A DNA stretch of 64,000 nt from Clostridium beijerinckii (GCF_036699995.1 NZ_CP144906.1:3917001-3981000); one strand, 5' to 3'. Shown: positions 1 to 8,677, counted from the stretch's first letter. Program-made: numbers and translations. Notes: generated by a model from the letters alone, not told the origin.

Positions 1-218
1 GCATTTGATGTGTTTACCGTTATTGCAACCAGATGAAATTTTTCTTCAAAAGGAACTCTTTGATTATATTCATCAACTAGAGTTATTTCATATTTATTTT
101 CATCTATGAAAGCTGCTAAGTAAAGCATAGTTATCTGAATAAAATTGTTAAATTGATTTTTTCTAAATCTATTTATTTCCTCATTCTCAGGTGTTATTAA
201 AAGTATTTTTTTCTTCAT
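1..218 (-). CDS. B12-binding radical SAM protein, N-terminal part
   Basis: The gene runs off the left edge, so only about 72 residues are visible. They start MKKKILLITPENEE, continue with a YLAAFIDENKYEITLVDE segment, and then VAITVNTSNA. This is the layout of the Rossmann-like cobalamin-binding domain at the start of B12-dependent radical SAM enzymes (first strand, LYLAA helix, DE end of strand 2, GI/AITV strand 3). The CxxxCxxC cluster motif would lie outside the window, so the assignment rests on the N-terminal fold only. The start at 218 has a G-rich ribosome binding site (GGGGGG) 6 nt upstream. The start lies 23 nt after the stop of the preceding reductase gene on the same strand, suggesting one transcript. 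Confidence 0.55.
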   Translation of the reverse strand, partial: MKKKILLITPENEEINRFRKNQFNNFIQITMLYLAAFIDENKYEITLVDEYNQRVPFEEKFHLVAITVNTSN

Positions 219-241
219 ACCAAGCCCCCCCATATCTATTA

Positions 242-1201
242 TCAGTTGATGCATGTTTCTTTGTTACGATTTTTTTCTAAATGACTTTGGAGTTCATCCC
301 AATTTGGCGTTGAAATATTTGATTTTTGCTTTAATATATTGAATGCATCACTCAACATGAACATCTCATTAACTGCTGACATAGCATGATCACTTATTGC
401 TAGTCTTCCCATAGGTGTTATCATAGTAATTTTCAATAATAGATAGAACATATATGATTTCTTTCTAACAAAATTTTCTTCATTTCTAGGTAAAATGGAG
501 TAACCAAGTGATTCTAATACTTTATATCCTTCATCAATTGCTTTTATAATTTGATTTAAAAGTTTTTTGCTTTTAGCAACTTTATGTAAATCTCCATCAC
601 ATGCATATGAAGCATAACAAAGAGGCATAATTAGAGCAATATGACTTTTAAGCCACGAATCCATATCATCAAAATAAGTTAATTTATATTTTGTGTTTTT
701 AAAAGCTCTATCTATAATGTTTTTCCATGATAAGTTACCATCTAGTCCACCTAACTCCATTTGTCCGATTATACGCACGCAAATAACTTTTCCATTTTCA
801 CGTCTTCCGCCAGTACTTTGGAACCCAAAAGCAATATTTTTTTCATTACAGCTATTTTTTAGCATATAATTCTTAATTGCATGGGGATCTGCATTATTAC
901 CAACAAATATAATATTAGAACTTTGATTATTTGAAAGACACGGTAATATTGAATTTAAATGCGTATATTGCATTACCACAAATATTATTTCATACACTTC
1001 ATTTGAAGGAAGAAAATCTATCACTTTTACTTTGTCAGTGGTAGTTTTACACTGTATATAATGGCGAATAACAAGTCCATTGTTCTTCAATTCTTTAAAA
1101 CGTTCGTTTCTAGCAAGTAATGTAACATCATTGCCTCCACGTATCAATACATGAGCCAAATAACTTCCTAAAACACCAGCTCCATAAACTAATATTTTCA
1201 T
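242..1201 (-). CDS. Ketopantoate reductase family (ApbA/PanE-like) oxidoreductase
   Basis: About 319 residues. The N-terminus MKILVYGAGVLGS carries the GxGxxGS dinucleotide-binding loop of the 2-dehydropantoate 2-reductase family, followed by a basic NADP-type strand end (LLARNERF) and a helical C-terminal domain. An in-frame ATG exists 18 nt upstream, but the GGGGGA Shine-Dalgarno sits between the two, so 1201 is chosen. The substrate may not be ketopantoate: a divergent paralogue sits at 36050-37003 next to a TetR gene, and no pan genes are nearby. The downstream radical SAM gene follows after 23 nt. Family call is firm, substrate unknown. Confidence 0.8.
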   Translation of the reverse strand: MKILVYGAGVLGSYLAHVLIRGGNDVTLLARNERFKELKNNGLVIRHYIQCKTTTDKVKVIDFLPSNEVYEIIFVVMQYTHLNSILPCLSNNQSSNIIFVGNNADPHAIKNYMLKNSCNEKNIAFGFQSTGGRRENGKVICVRIIGQMELGGLDGNLSWKNIIDRAFKNTKYKLTYFDDMDSWLKSHIALIMPLCYASYACDGDLHKVAKSKKLLNQIIKAIDEGYKVLESLGYSILPRNEENFVRKKSYMFYLLLKITMITPMGRLAISDHAMSAVNEMFMLSDAFNILKQKSNISTPNWDELQSHLEKNRNKETCIN

Positions 1202-1485
1202 GTAAATTCCCCCATTCATAATATATTAGCTTCTCACTATAGACGCCGCACTATTAAATCTTCAAATAACATTTAGCTATAACTAACATTACAGTAATCA
1301 AAAAATGATCCTTTTTCATTACATGCCATAAAAGCAGATTCTATAAATCTATTGCAATTATATTTCTATTATAGCATTTTTTAACAATATAACATTATTA
1401 GACTTCTAAATATTATACTTTCTGTTTTATTTGCCATTGTCTATACCTCTTCTTCAACGTAACTTTTAACTGAATCTATAACAAA

Positions 1486-1517
1486 AAGTATCACATATCA
1501 TATGATACGTGATACTT
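1486..1517 (-). terminator. Terminator of the GH113-like gene
   Basis: A nearly perfect palindrome with outer arms AAGTATCAC and GTGATACTT and an inner TATCATATGATA. On the minus strand it is followed by TTTTTGTT. It lies about 40 nt past the stop at 1555. Confidence 0.7.
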
Positions 1518-1554
1518 CAATTTACTATTTATTTTTATAACTGTATACAATAAT

Positions 1555-2700
1555 TTATTGCCCATTGCTATACCATTTTTTTATGACTTCTGTACTTTCT
1601 TGACTTGGATAATAATGTTTGTCATTGCTTTGTTCACCCACTGCAAATATAGAAAATCCTAAAAACCAAGGTTCGTCTTGAAACGCTCTTCTATAGGCTT
1701 CAAAACAATTGGCTTGCTCAACGTTATTAATGCCATTATTCTTATATGGATTCCAGTTCCATGGCTCATATGATGCGTAATCAAATTTAGGAAAACCAAG
1801 TTCTCCAAAGAAAATAGGCTTATTCCATTTATCATAGAAGTTTTTTATTTCTTGTTTTATATTTTGGTGTCTAACTTGTCCATTAAAATCTATCTGAGAA
1901 TTTTCTATTGCGCTTGTAAGATTTCCAACTGTATTTGTAGGATTATTTGTAAGTTCGAAATAAGCTGCTATAGAAATAAAATCAACTTTTGAAAATAACT
2001 TATTATTTAACTTGTTATTATATGCAGTAATACTGTCAGGAGCCCATGAAGCAGTATCCCATTTATTTGTTCTGTATGTTACCAATCCTTTATAATATGT
2101 TCTAACGTAATCTATAATATCACACCAATTGCTTTCTTCTGATTCCATGTTAACTAGATTACTTCCTATATTTAGGGCTGTTACATTATATGGCACTGCA
2201 ATATCAGTTATCAGTGTCTTTAATATATTGGTTTTCCAATTTAAAAAGAAAGCATTCATGTTATTAGGTTTCCATTCAGTTTCAGCCTTTGTCCCCTGCT
2301 CTATCCAAGGATATGGCTCTAATATTACATTTATATTTGCATTTGTATTCTTCAATTGTTTAATTAAATCAATTGCCTTTTCTTCACTTATTTTATCAAC
2401 TATCATATTACTCGAAGAAATATTATCAATATCTATCATTACAGGTATATTTAAGGTATTCAATTGAAACTTATTTATATCATTTAGCACTTGTTCAGTA
2501 TTATAGTCTGTTGATAAACTACCTGATTTAATCTTCTTCCCATCAATTGTCCATCCGATTTTAGAATTTGATGTTTGATCATTTGTAAGAGTTGCTGCTT
2601 GTACATTAGATGAAATAATAAAAAAACTGATGAAAATAATTGCTATAAAAATTATATTTTTCAGTTTGTCTACTGTTTTGCAATTGTTTATATATTTCAT
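1555..2700 (-). CDS. Secreted glycoside hydrolase-like protein (GH113-like TIM barrel)
   Basis: 381 residues with an N-terminal signal/anchor segment at about residues 15-35 ending SNVQAA. The body resembles clan GH-A TIM barrels of the GH113 mannanase type: strand motifs NIPVMIDID, INVILEPYPW, LNIGSN, FISIAAY, then PIFFGELGFP with Glu300 as the candidate nucleophile and a W-rich C-terminus. In GH113 relatives I remember the strand-4 motif as IGTEL with the acid/base Glu. Here it reads IGSNLV (residues 178-183), so that Glu appears replaced by Asn181. The protein may be a catalytically altered or carbohydrate-binding homologue. It stands alone with its own terminator. Start has GGGGAG about 10 nt upstream. 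Confidence 0.6.
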   Translation of the reverse strand: MKYINNCKTVDKLKNIIFIAIIFISFFIISSNVQAATLTNDQTSNSKIGWTIDGKKIKSGSLSTDYNTEQVLNDINKFQLNTLNIPVMIDIDNISSSNMIVDKISEEKAIDLIKQLKNTNANINVILEPYPWIEQGTKAETEWKPNNMNAFFLNWKTNILKTLITDIAVPYNVTALNIGSNLVNMESEESNWCDIIDYVRTYYKGLVTYRTNKWDTASWAPDSITAYNNKLNNKLFSKVDFISIAAYFELTNNPTNTVGNLTSAIENSQIDFNGQVRHQNIKQEIKNFYDKWNKPIFFGELGFPKFDYASYEPWNWNPYKNNGINNVEQANCFEAYRRAFQDEPWFLGFSIFAVGEQSNDKHYYPSQESTEVIKKWYSNGQ

Positions 2701-2868
2701 GTATTTATTTCTCCCCTAACTTTGTGCTTTTATAAGTTCTATTTAACATTCACCCTTGTAAATATATTCCTATTATAACACAATTTAAGGTAACACATCA
2801 GTCAATTCAAAAAACATTTTTATTTGTTATGTAAGCTTTACAGATTGCTCCACCATATGAAAATAATA

Positions 2869-3243
2869 TCAAATCTTGCTCTCTCTTTTATTAATTTCAT
2901 CTGTTATTAACAATTTTGAAATATACATTGCATTTATGATATTCTTAAGGCGAGTATGATGAGATGTACCTTCCTCAAATTTTAGTTTAGCTTTTTCACA
3001 TTTGCTGATAATAGAAGCTACTGGTGGTAGTGCTTCCATTAATTCTTCTTTTGTATATTTATCCACAATATCTTCATCTATTATTAATGATTTTGAAATA
3101 TATAGAGCTTTTAGCCTATTTTTAAGAAGAGTATGTTGTGAGGTGCCTTCTGCAAATTTTAGCTTCGCTTTTTCACAATTATTAATAGTTGAAGACACAA
3201 CTTTTAGTGCATCTACCAATTCTTCTCTTGTGTATTTTTCCAT
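2869..3243 (-). CDS. Small protein of two tandem ~55-residue repeats, unknown function
   Basis: 124 residues made of two homologous units: residues ~2-57 (KYTREELVDALKVVSS ... ISKSLI) and ~62-118 (KYTKEELMEALPPVAS ... ISKLLI). Each unit has the KYT-EEL start, a CEKAKLKF-EGTS-HT centre and an ALYISK/AMYISK end, and is predicted all-helical and soluble. The paired Cys-Glu-Lys-Ala-Lys and His-Thr positions are the most conserved. A perfect AGGAGG lies before the start. I do not recognise the family; an ancient internal duplication is clear. Confidence 0.7.
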   Translation of the reverse strand: MEKYTREELVDALKVVSSTINNCEKAKLKFAEGTSQHTLLKNRLKALYISKSLIIDEDIVDKYTKEELMEALPPVASIISKCEKAKLKFEEGTSHHTRLKNIINAMYISKLLITDEINKRESKI

Positions 3244-3285
3244 GGAATTTTACCTCCTAAATATCCTTTTGGTTTATATTTTTTA

Positions 3286-3804
3286 CTATAATGATTTTTC
3301 AAAACACTTCAAATCTTCCCATATCACATTTTGAAAATGAAATTTTGTTGTACCTACATAAACATATCCAATCTTAGGATATAGCGTTGCAGCTGGGATA
3401 TTGCCTTCATAAGTATCAAGGCGAATAACTTTATATCCTTGCTCTTTAGCGTATTTCTCAATAAATTCCATCATTATTTTTGCTTTACCTTTGCCACTTG
3501 CAGAAGGTCGAATACACAAAGTATGAATGACCATAATTTCGCTTGGTTTTGCCTTTGTAACCCACGAAATATTGTCATATTCTTTGGGTTGAATACTATT
3601 AAGTACTACGCATCCATATATTCCGTCTTTGTCTTCACCAACAAACATTGTATTATTATCAATAGCACTCCTAGCATAATCAACTGTTGGATAAAGCCCC
3701 TTTTGCCAATTTGTATAAGACACTGTTTGTTCTTCATAATCCAAAATCTCATTATATATATTTTCTATTTCCAAAATATCATCTACAGTAGCAACCCTAA
3801 CCAT
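3286..3804 (-). CDS. GNAT family N-acetyltransferase
   Basis: 172 residues from the ATG at 3804, which follows a GGAGGAG ribosome binding site; the longer reading frame has none. The N-terminus VRVATVDDILEIENIYNEI is a typical GNAT strand 1/helix 1. Motif A is IHTLCIRPSASGKGKA, with the SGKGKA acetyl-CoA pyrophosphate loop. It is followed by VIRLDTYEGNIPAATLYPKIGY, the usual motif B with the N-(P)A-LY helix. The acceptor substrate is unknown. A close relative is encoded at 49869-50396. Spacing of 43 nt to the repeat-protein gene downstream allows co-transcription. Confidence 0.85.
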   Translation of the reverse strand: MVRVATVDDILEIENIYNEILDYEEQTVSYTNWQKGLYPTVDYARSAIDNNTMFVGEDKDGIYGCVVLNSIQPKEYDNISWVTKAKPSEIMVIHTLCIRPSASGKGKAKIMMEFIEKYAKEQGYKVIRLDTYEGNIPAATLYPKIGYVYVGTTKFHFQNVIWEDLKCFEKSL

Positions 3805-3950
3805 CGTCTTTCTCCTCCACAAATCACTATTTTTTCTTTCACTTATTATAACATATCTTCTAAACACCACACTTCTAAATTTTTAAATATCATTTTATAC
3901 CTTACCTCATAAATACTCTATATGTGAAATAGAAATTTTGTTTATAAAAA

Positions 3951-3973
3951 TAGAGCAGCTTTAAGCCACTCTA
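3951..3973 (-). terminator. Terminator of the leucine-rich-repeat protein gene
   Basis: Stem TAGAGTGGCTT/AAGCTGCTCTA on the minus strand (two G-U pairs) followed by TTTTTATAAAC, about 30 nt after the stop at 4004. Confidence 0.65.
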
Positions 3974-4003
3974 TAAGATTATTTATTTAATTATTGTTTA
4001 TGA

Positions 4004-5095
4004 CTAAACGCTTACTACAATCTTATTTTGATTTACACCAGATCTACGTAAAAGTTGTTTCATTGCTTCACTCTTTACATAAAAGTTGGTATTTTTACAT
4101 CCACCAAATGCACTCATTCCTATTTGAGTTACACTGTTAGGAATTGTCATGCTTGTTAAGTTAGTGCAACCTGCAAATATACTAGGTTCTATAGATGTCA
4201 AACCACTTGGAATGTTTGCACTTGTTAAGTTTGAACATCCGATAAATGCACTATTTACTATACTTGTTACACTATCAGGAATTTTTATCTCTGTTAAGCC
4301 TATACACCCTTCAAATGCTCTGTAATCTATGGTTTTTACACTATCAGGAATTTCTATGCTTGTTAGGTTTGTACATTTACTAAACGCACTATCTCCTATA
4401 ATTATTACACCACTCGGAATTGTATAATTTTTATCTACTTTTGCAGCCGGATAACATAGTATATTAGTTCCGTTTTTACTATATAACACTCCATTAACAC
4501 TTTTATAACTTATATTATTATCATCTACAGATATATTTGCTAAGCTACTACAACCTATTAATGCTTTTTCCCCTATAGATTGAACGCTTGTTGGAATATT
4601 TAAGCTTGCCAAATTTGCACAGCCATAAAATGCAGAGTCTTCTATGTTTGTTACACTATTAGGAATAATTATAGTTTTAATATTATTGTGTTTATAAAAT
4701 GCCTTATTACCTATACCTGTTACTGCAACATTATCAATTTTATCTGGAATTACTACATTGCTGTCAGAACCTAGATATGCTACTATTTCACCTGATAATT
4801 TGCAAAAAGCCCATGCCCCATTTATTGTGACATTTGTAAATTGACCATCATCATTTAATCCAACTTTATCTCCAAAATCATTCGGCTTACCATGATCAAT
4901 ATATCCTTTTGAATCAAAAAAATATAAATACCCACCTATTACTCTGAAACCTTCAACCCATGAGTTTCCTTCTGTATACCACCAGCCTTTTGCATCCTGT
5001 CTCCATTCTGCATTTGCTCCTATTGGATTTAATGCCAATACTGAAGCTGCTACTAATGTACTAGCTATTACTTTTGTTAATTTTAATTTTTTCAT
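4004..5095 (-). CDS. Secreted BspA-type leucine-rich repeat protein with cell-wall (choline-binding type) repeat
   Basis: 363 residues. A signal peptide (KKLKLTKVIAS...GANA) is cleaved near residue 29. It is followed by one cell-wall-binding unit (WRQDAKGWWYTEGNSW ... YFFDSKGYID, residues ~30-70). From about residue 105 there are seven or so BspA-like leucine-rich units with the LRR_5 signature (I-x-x-x-AF-x-GC-x-x-L-x-x-I-x-IP-x-S-V). Such proteins sit on the clostridial surface and bind proteins or cells; the ligand here is unknown. A second protein with the same wall-binding type is at 20957-22045. The gene is monocistronic with its own terminator. Confidence 0.88.
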   Translation of the reverse strand: MKKLKLTKVIASTLVAASVLALNPIGANAEWRQDAKGWWYTEGNSWVEGFRVIGGYLYFFDSKGYIDHGKPNDFGDKVGLNDDGQFTNVTINGAWAFCKLSGEIVAYLGSDSNVVIPDKIDNVAVTGIGNKAFYKHNNIKTIIIPNSVTNIEDSAFYGCANLASLNIPTSVQSIGEKALIGCSSLANISVDDNNISYKSVNGVLYSKNGTNILCYPAAKVDKNYTIPSGVIIIGDSAFSKCTNLTSIEIPDSVKTIDYRAFEGCIGLTEIKIPDSVTSIVNSAFIGCSNLTSANIPSGLTSIEPSIFAGCTNLTSMTIPNSVTQIGMSAFGGCKNTNFYVKSEAMKQLLRRSGVNQNKIVVSV

Positions 5096-5245
5096 ATTTC
5101 TCTCCTATATCCCCTAAAACTTAATAAATATTAATAATATATTAAATTTTACCATTCCTATAAATAATTGTCTATAAATCTCTTAATCCTTTATAATAAA
5201 TATAATAATCCTACTCGCATTGTCACACTTTAAAGCTGCATAAAA

Positions 5246-5274
5246 AAATACCACATTTTCTAAATGTGATATTT
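5246..5274 (-). terminator. Terminator of the flavodoxin gene
   Basis: Hairpin AAATA-CACATTT/AAATGTG-TATTT with one internal mismatch and a 3-nt loop. On the minus strand a T-rich run (TTTTTTTATG) follows. About 40 nt after the stop at 5316. Confidence 0.65.
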
Positions 5275-5315
5275 CAATTTGTTATCCACTTTTGCTTGTA
5301 CATAATGATAAAATA

Positions 5316-5765
5316 TCATAAAGATATAAGTTTTTTAGCAAAATCTTTTGCATTTTGAAGATCCTTATCATTTGGCCTACCTTTAGCGATTCCACCGATT
5401 AATTTAAATGGTCCAAAAGTATCATAACCCTTGCATGCAAAGCTACCAACAACATTAAACCCTTTTTCTTTTAGCTTTTGTTCAACAAAATCATTATATT
5501 TGGTTTTACCCTGTCCACTCGTAGAAAAAACAAACACTTTTTTATTAGACAAAGTTGGTAACTTGTCAATTAGCTCAAGAATATTTTTATGTAACTTCCC
5601 ATAATAGATTCCAGAACCAAAACCTATTAGATCATATTCATTTAATGTATTTATCTTTAAATCTCTTGTTTCTATTATATCAGCATTTATAGATTCGCCC
5701 ATTACCCTTGCTATTTTTTCCGTATTGCCATGATGTATAGATGAATAGATTAATAAAACTTTCAT
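5316..5765 (-). CDS. Flavodoxin-domain protein
   Basis: 149 residues from the ATG at 5765, behind GAGGAGG; the longer frame is unsupported. KVLLIYSSIHHGNTEKIA is the phosphate-binding loop of a short-chain flavodoxin (S-x-HxGNTEK), followed by FGSGIYYGKLHKN (isoalloxazine loop 1) and FSTSGQGKTKYNDFVEQKL. This places it with the flavodoxin/protoporphyrinogen-oxidase-like single-domain proteins of clostridia. It probably carries FMN and transfers electrons in the cytoplasm; partner unknown. Confidence 0.82.
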   Translation of the reverse strand: MKVLLIYSSIHHGNTEKIARVMGESINADIIETRDLKINTLNEYDLIGFGSGIYYGKLHKNILELIDKLPTLSNKKVFVFSTSGQGKTKYNDFVEQKLKEKGFNVVGSFACKGYDTFGPFKLIGGIAKGRPNDKDLQNAKDFAKKLISL

Positions 5766-5850
5766 ATTAATATCCTCCTCAAAATATATTATAAACCAAT
5801 TATAACATATTTTGTAAATATTCATTTGTTCTGTTTTCATATATATTACA

Positions 5851-5930
5851 ATTCACAATGCACATTTTACAATTACGGCTAAAATTCTTGTAATATTTTT
5901 AGAATTATAATGAAGAATTATTTTTGCAAC
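5851..5930 (+). repeat. 80-nt dispersed repeat, copy 1
   Basis: This segment matches 20231-20310 at 75 of 80 positions by my count. It contains ATTCACAATGCAC, AATTACGGC and an AAATTCT...AGAATT inverted pair. It lies between the flavodoxin gene and the histidine kinase gene and has no coding potential. Confidence 0.8.
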
Positions 5931-6028
5931 ATATACATTGTGGTTAATAGTATTTTAATTTAAATATTATTATATAGATTTATTTTTAAAATATCTTCTT
6001 CTGTATCCTTCTTCACTTATACTTTCAG

Positions 6029-7291
6029 TTAAAAATTTATCGAGCTGCCAGGTAAAAATATTGTTATCCTAGTACCAATGCCTTTTCTGCTTAGTACAGA
6101 GAAATATCCTTTATGTCCATCAACAATCCATTTTGCTATAGATAATCCTAACCCAGTACCACCGTTCTTTCTAACTCTTGCTGTGTCAGCTCTAAAGAAT
6201 CGCTCAAATATATGTGGTATGTCCTTTTCATCCATTCCTATACCATTATCCTGAATTGAAAAATAAGGTTCCCCTTTTTCATTTATTCCTGTTTTTAGCA
6301 TTATAACTTCATTTTCTTCAGTGTACTTAGCTGCATTTTCAATTAATATTCTAGCTGCCTGCTTAAGTAAACCAATATCACCCTGAACTATTATTTCTTC
6401 CGAACTATAGTATTTATATATGTGCTTTTCATCTATCATCTTCGACTCTTCAAGTACTTCATTCATCATATCATTTAGTAAAAACTCTTTAGGGTTAATC
6501 TGTGTTTTACCATTAATACCTCGAGCTAAAAATAACAGCTGTTCTACTAGATTTTTCATATTTTCAGATTCACTTTTAATGGCTTCAATAGACTCGTTTA
6601 ATACACTTTCATCATTTTTTCCCCAACGATCCAGCATATTAGCATAACCTTGAATTACTGAAATTGGAGTCCTAAGTTCATGGGATGCATCAGAAACAAA
6701 CCTTGCTTGTTGTTTATAAGAATCTCTCATTCTTTCCAAAAGATTATTTATTGCCTCCTCTAATCCATGAAGCTCACTATCCCCTGTATATATTCTTTCA
6801 TCTGAGATTACAGGACTAATTTTAGAGATTGCCTCCTCAAGATTTTGAAACTTTTCTTCATCAAATGTCATATTACTAAGTCTGCTTGCAGTTTCAGCTA
6901 TTTGATCAAGAGGTTTTAGCGTCCTTCTAATTTTCATTGTTCCAAAGATGATTTCCTTTAATAAAAATATTCCCTCTATAATAGCTATAGATTGAGCTAC
7001 CCTTTGAATTATATATAAATAACTACTTGCATCTTTAATCATAGTTTTACCGTTATCAAAAACTACTGTATATGTGGAACTTTCTATGGGAAAAAAGACA
7101 AATGTTCTTTTGGCATTTAACAAAAATTCTCCATAGAAATTAATTTCCAAATCAATGCACCAATATCCAATAAGAAAGAGTATTAAAAATATATCAATCC
7201 AAAGAAACTTTGAAAATAGCTTTCTTACAAAAATAGAATTCAATTTTATTGCAATAGATGTAACATTTTTTGATTTATTAACCTTATTCAT
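6029..7291 (-). CDS. Sensor histidine kinase (HAMP-HisKA-HATPase_c)
   Basis: 420 residues. Two transmembrane segments (about 30-48 and 92-110) flank a short extracytoplasmic sensor of only ~45 residues. They are followed by a HAMP-like linker (RRTLKPLDQIAETASRLS) and the dimerisation box FVSDASHELRTPISVI with the phospho-acceptor His. The ATPase domain has N box NAAKYT, G1 box DNGIGM, F box IFERFFR and G2 box GGTGLGLSIAK. It overlaps its response regulator gene by 8 nt. It closes a leftward operon with two DUF4342 membrane proteins, so the operon probably senses an envelope cue. No specific ligand domain is visible. Confidence 0.95.
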   Translation of the reverse strand: MNKVNKSKNVTSIAIKLNSIFVRKLFSKFLWIDIFLILFLIGYWCIDLEINFYGEFLLNAKRTFVFFPIESSTYTVVFDNGKTMIKDASSYLYIIQRVAQSIAIIEGIFLLKEIIFGTMKIRRTLKPLDQIAETASRLSNMTFDEEKFQNLEEAISKISPVISDERIYTGDSELHGLEEAINNLLERMRDSYKQQARFVSDASHELRTPISVIQGYANMLDRWGKNDESVLNESIEAIKSESENMKNLVEQLLFLARGINGKTQINPKEFLLNDMMNEVLEESKMIDEKHIYKYYSSEEIIVQGDIGLLKQAARILIENAAKYTEENEVIMLKTGINEKGEPYFSIQDNGIGMDEKDIPHIFERFFRADTARVRKNGGTGLGLSIAKWIVDGHKGYFSVLSRKGIGTRITIFLPGSSINF

Positions 7292-7964
7292 CTTTAATAA
7301 CGTATCCTACCCCACGCACTGTGGATATTATCTTGGTTTTAAATGCATCGTCTATTTTTGTTCTTAAAAATCTTATATAAACATCTATTACATTAGTTTC
7401 TCCAATATAATCATAGCCACATACTTTTTCCATTAGTACATCTCTAGTTAATACTATGTTCTTATTTTCCAATAAAATTTTTAGTAAAGTAAACTCTCTG
7501 TTTGTTAATTCTATTTCTGTATTATCATACATTACCTTATGTCTCATCTTATCTAAAGACAATAATCCGCAACTTATTATATCTGTGTCTCTTTTTTCAA
7601 TAACAGTCCGCTTTTTAAGAGCTGTTCTTATTCTTGCTAATAACTCTTCTATTGCAAAAGGTTTTGTTATATAATCATCTGCTCCTGCATCAAGTCCAGA
7701 TACTTTATCCATAACAGCATCCCTTGCAGTAAGCATTATAACAGGCAAATCTGAATTTTTTCTAATTCTACGTAATACTTCTAATCCATTTATTTGCGGA
7801 ATCATTATATCAAGAAGTACTAAATCTGCTTCACCCTTCTCAGCTATTTCAAGACCTAATCTTCCATTGTCCGCTTTTAAGATTTCATATCCTTCATGTA
7901 ACAATTCTAACTCTACAAATCTTGCAAGCTTCTCATCATCCTCAACAATTAAAATTTTAACCAT
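7284..7964 (-). CDS. OmpR/PhoB-family response regulator
   Basis: 226 residues. Receiver domain: acidic pair in ILIVEDDEKLARF, phospho-acceptor Asp in VLLDIMIPQINGLE, Thr in IMLTARD and Lys in DDYITKPF. The winged-helix effector domain ends VDVYIRFLRTKIDD and IISTVRGVGYVI. It overlaps the kinase downstream and the DUF4342 gene upstream by 8 nt each, which indicates tight translational coupling across the operon. Targets are unknown; autoregulation of the operon is likely by analogy. Confidence 0.95.
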   Translation of the reverse strand: MVKILIVEDDEKLARFVELELLHEGYEILKADNGRLGLEIAEKGEADLVLLDIMIPQINGLEVLRRIRKNSDLPVIMLTARDAVMDKVSGLDAGADDYITKPFAIEELLARIRTALKKRTVIEKRDTDIISCGLLSLDKMRHKVMYDNTEIELTNREFTLLKILLENKNIVLTRDVLMEKVCGYDYIGETNVIDVYIRFLRTKIDDAFKTKIISTVRGVGYVIKDE

Positions 7965-8511
7965 TTTTAAATCCCCTCTTTAATTTACCTTTTATCTTTT
8001 TAATATTTTCTGATATTAACTTAAATATATGATTAATCTTATTCACTTCTCTCCTTTTTCCTGATAGTGAAAATTCAAGATCAAAGAAAAGGCCTACTAT
8101 ATATAAAGGAATAACAATACCAAAGGAGAATATTAATAAAAGTATAATCACTGTAACAGGAATCCTAAGAAATACTTTATTACCTTTCTTTATTTCAAAG
8201 AAAATATTATTGCATATATCTATTATTTTGCATACTTTTACAAAAATTCCTTCAAAGGTATTATCCTTTTTTGAATTATTATAATTATTCCCTTGATCCT
8301 TATTATTAATTATCACGCCATTTTTATGATTTTCCTTATATTCATTAGTATAAAAGATATTAACAGAGGGCTTTTGAACTTTACCCTTTTCTTCCAAATA
8401 AACAAACGCATCTAAAATGTCCCAGTTTGACTGCTCAAGCGCAATTTTTGCTTCTTCATAACTTATATTAGCTTCGTTTTTTAATTTTTCTACAAGCTTA
8501 TAATCTTCCAT
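7957..8511 (-). CDS. UBA-like/DUF4342 membrane protein, copy 2
   Basis: 184 residues. Residues ~5-45 form a UBA/TS-N-like three-helix module (LKNEANISYEEAKIALEQSN, then FVYLEEKGKVQ). A variable linker and a DUF4342-type C-terminal part follow (IKKGNKVFLRIPVTVIILLL) with a hydrophobic hairpin and a basic tail. It is paralogous to the gene at 8775-9317. It overlaps the response regulator by 8 nt. Its start is preceded by GGAGGG, which lies only 7 nt after the 3' strand of the RNA element at 8529-8677, so folding of that RNA could affect its translation (inference). Biochemical role unknown. Confidence 0.8.
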   Translation of the reverse strand: MEDYKLVEKLKNEANISYEEAKIALEQSNWDILDAFVYLEEKGKVQKPSVNIFYTNEYKENHKNGVIINNKDQGNNYNNSKKDNTFEGIFVKVCKIIDICNNIFFEIKKGNKVFLRIPVTVIILLLIFSFGIVIPLYIVGLFFDLEFSLSGKRREVNKINHIFKLISENIKKIKGKLKRGFKNG

Positions 8512-8528
8512 AGTAACCCTCCATATCC

Positions 8529-8677
8529 ATAGCTATCGGATAAAGTGAAACTTTCCAGGCGGAGCATACTCCAGCTGAATTTAGTTGAACTTATACCCAC
8601 AAGGGGCACCTAGTGTAGTAGCGTGCAGCCGTTATCTCCCACTAGAATAAAATAGACTGTTAAGGATGCTAGCTATC
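8529..8677 (-). ncRNA. Structured RNA element, copy 1 (possibly raiA-type, unverified)
   Basis: Non-coding interval between two DUF4342 genes. Five blocks are shared in the same order with 31369-31510: GATAGCTAG; AGATAACGGCTRCACGCT; GGGTATAAGTTMAACTA; an AATTYAG-TGG block; AAGTTTCACTT. Local helices are kept despite base changes: GTGCCC/GGGTAT here is ATACCC/GGGTAT there, and GGAG/CTCC here is TGGG/CCCA there. The two ends can pair (ATAGCTA with TAGCTAT). An extended -10 promoter places a start at about 8677. Size and abundance of conserved unpaired blocks recall the raiA-type clostridial RNAs, but I could not check a covariance model. Confidence 0.72.

Noticed and set aside
3002..3334. Long plus-strand frame opposite the tandem-repeat protein
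   Set aside because: Mirror of the repeated gene on the minus strand; no ribosome binding site.
8529..8677. Reading the RNA element as a second T-box
   Set aside because: It lacks stem I, the TGGN bulge and a terminator; only the inserted element is shared with the lysS leader.
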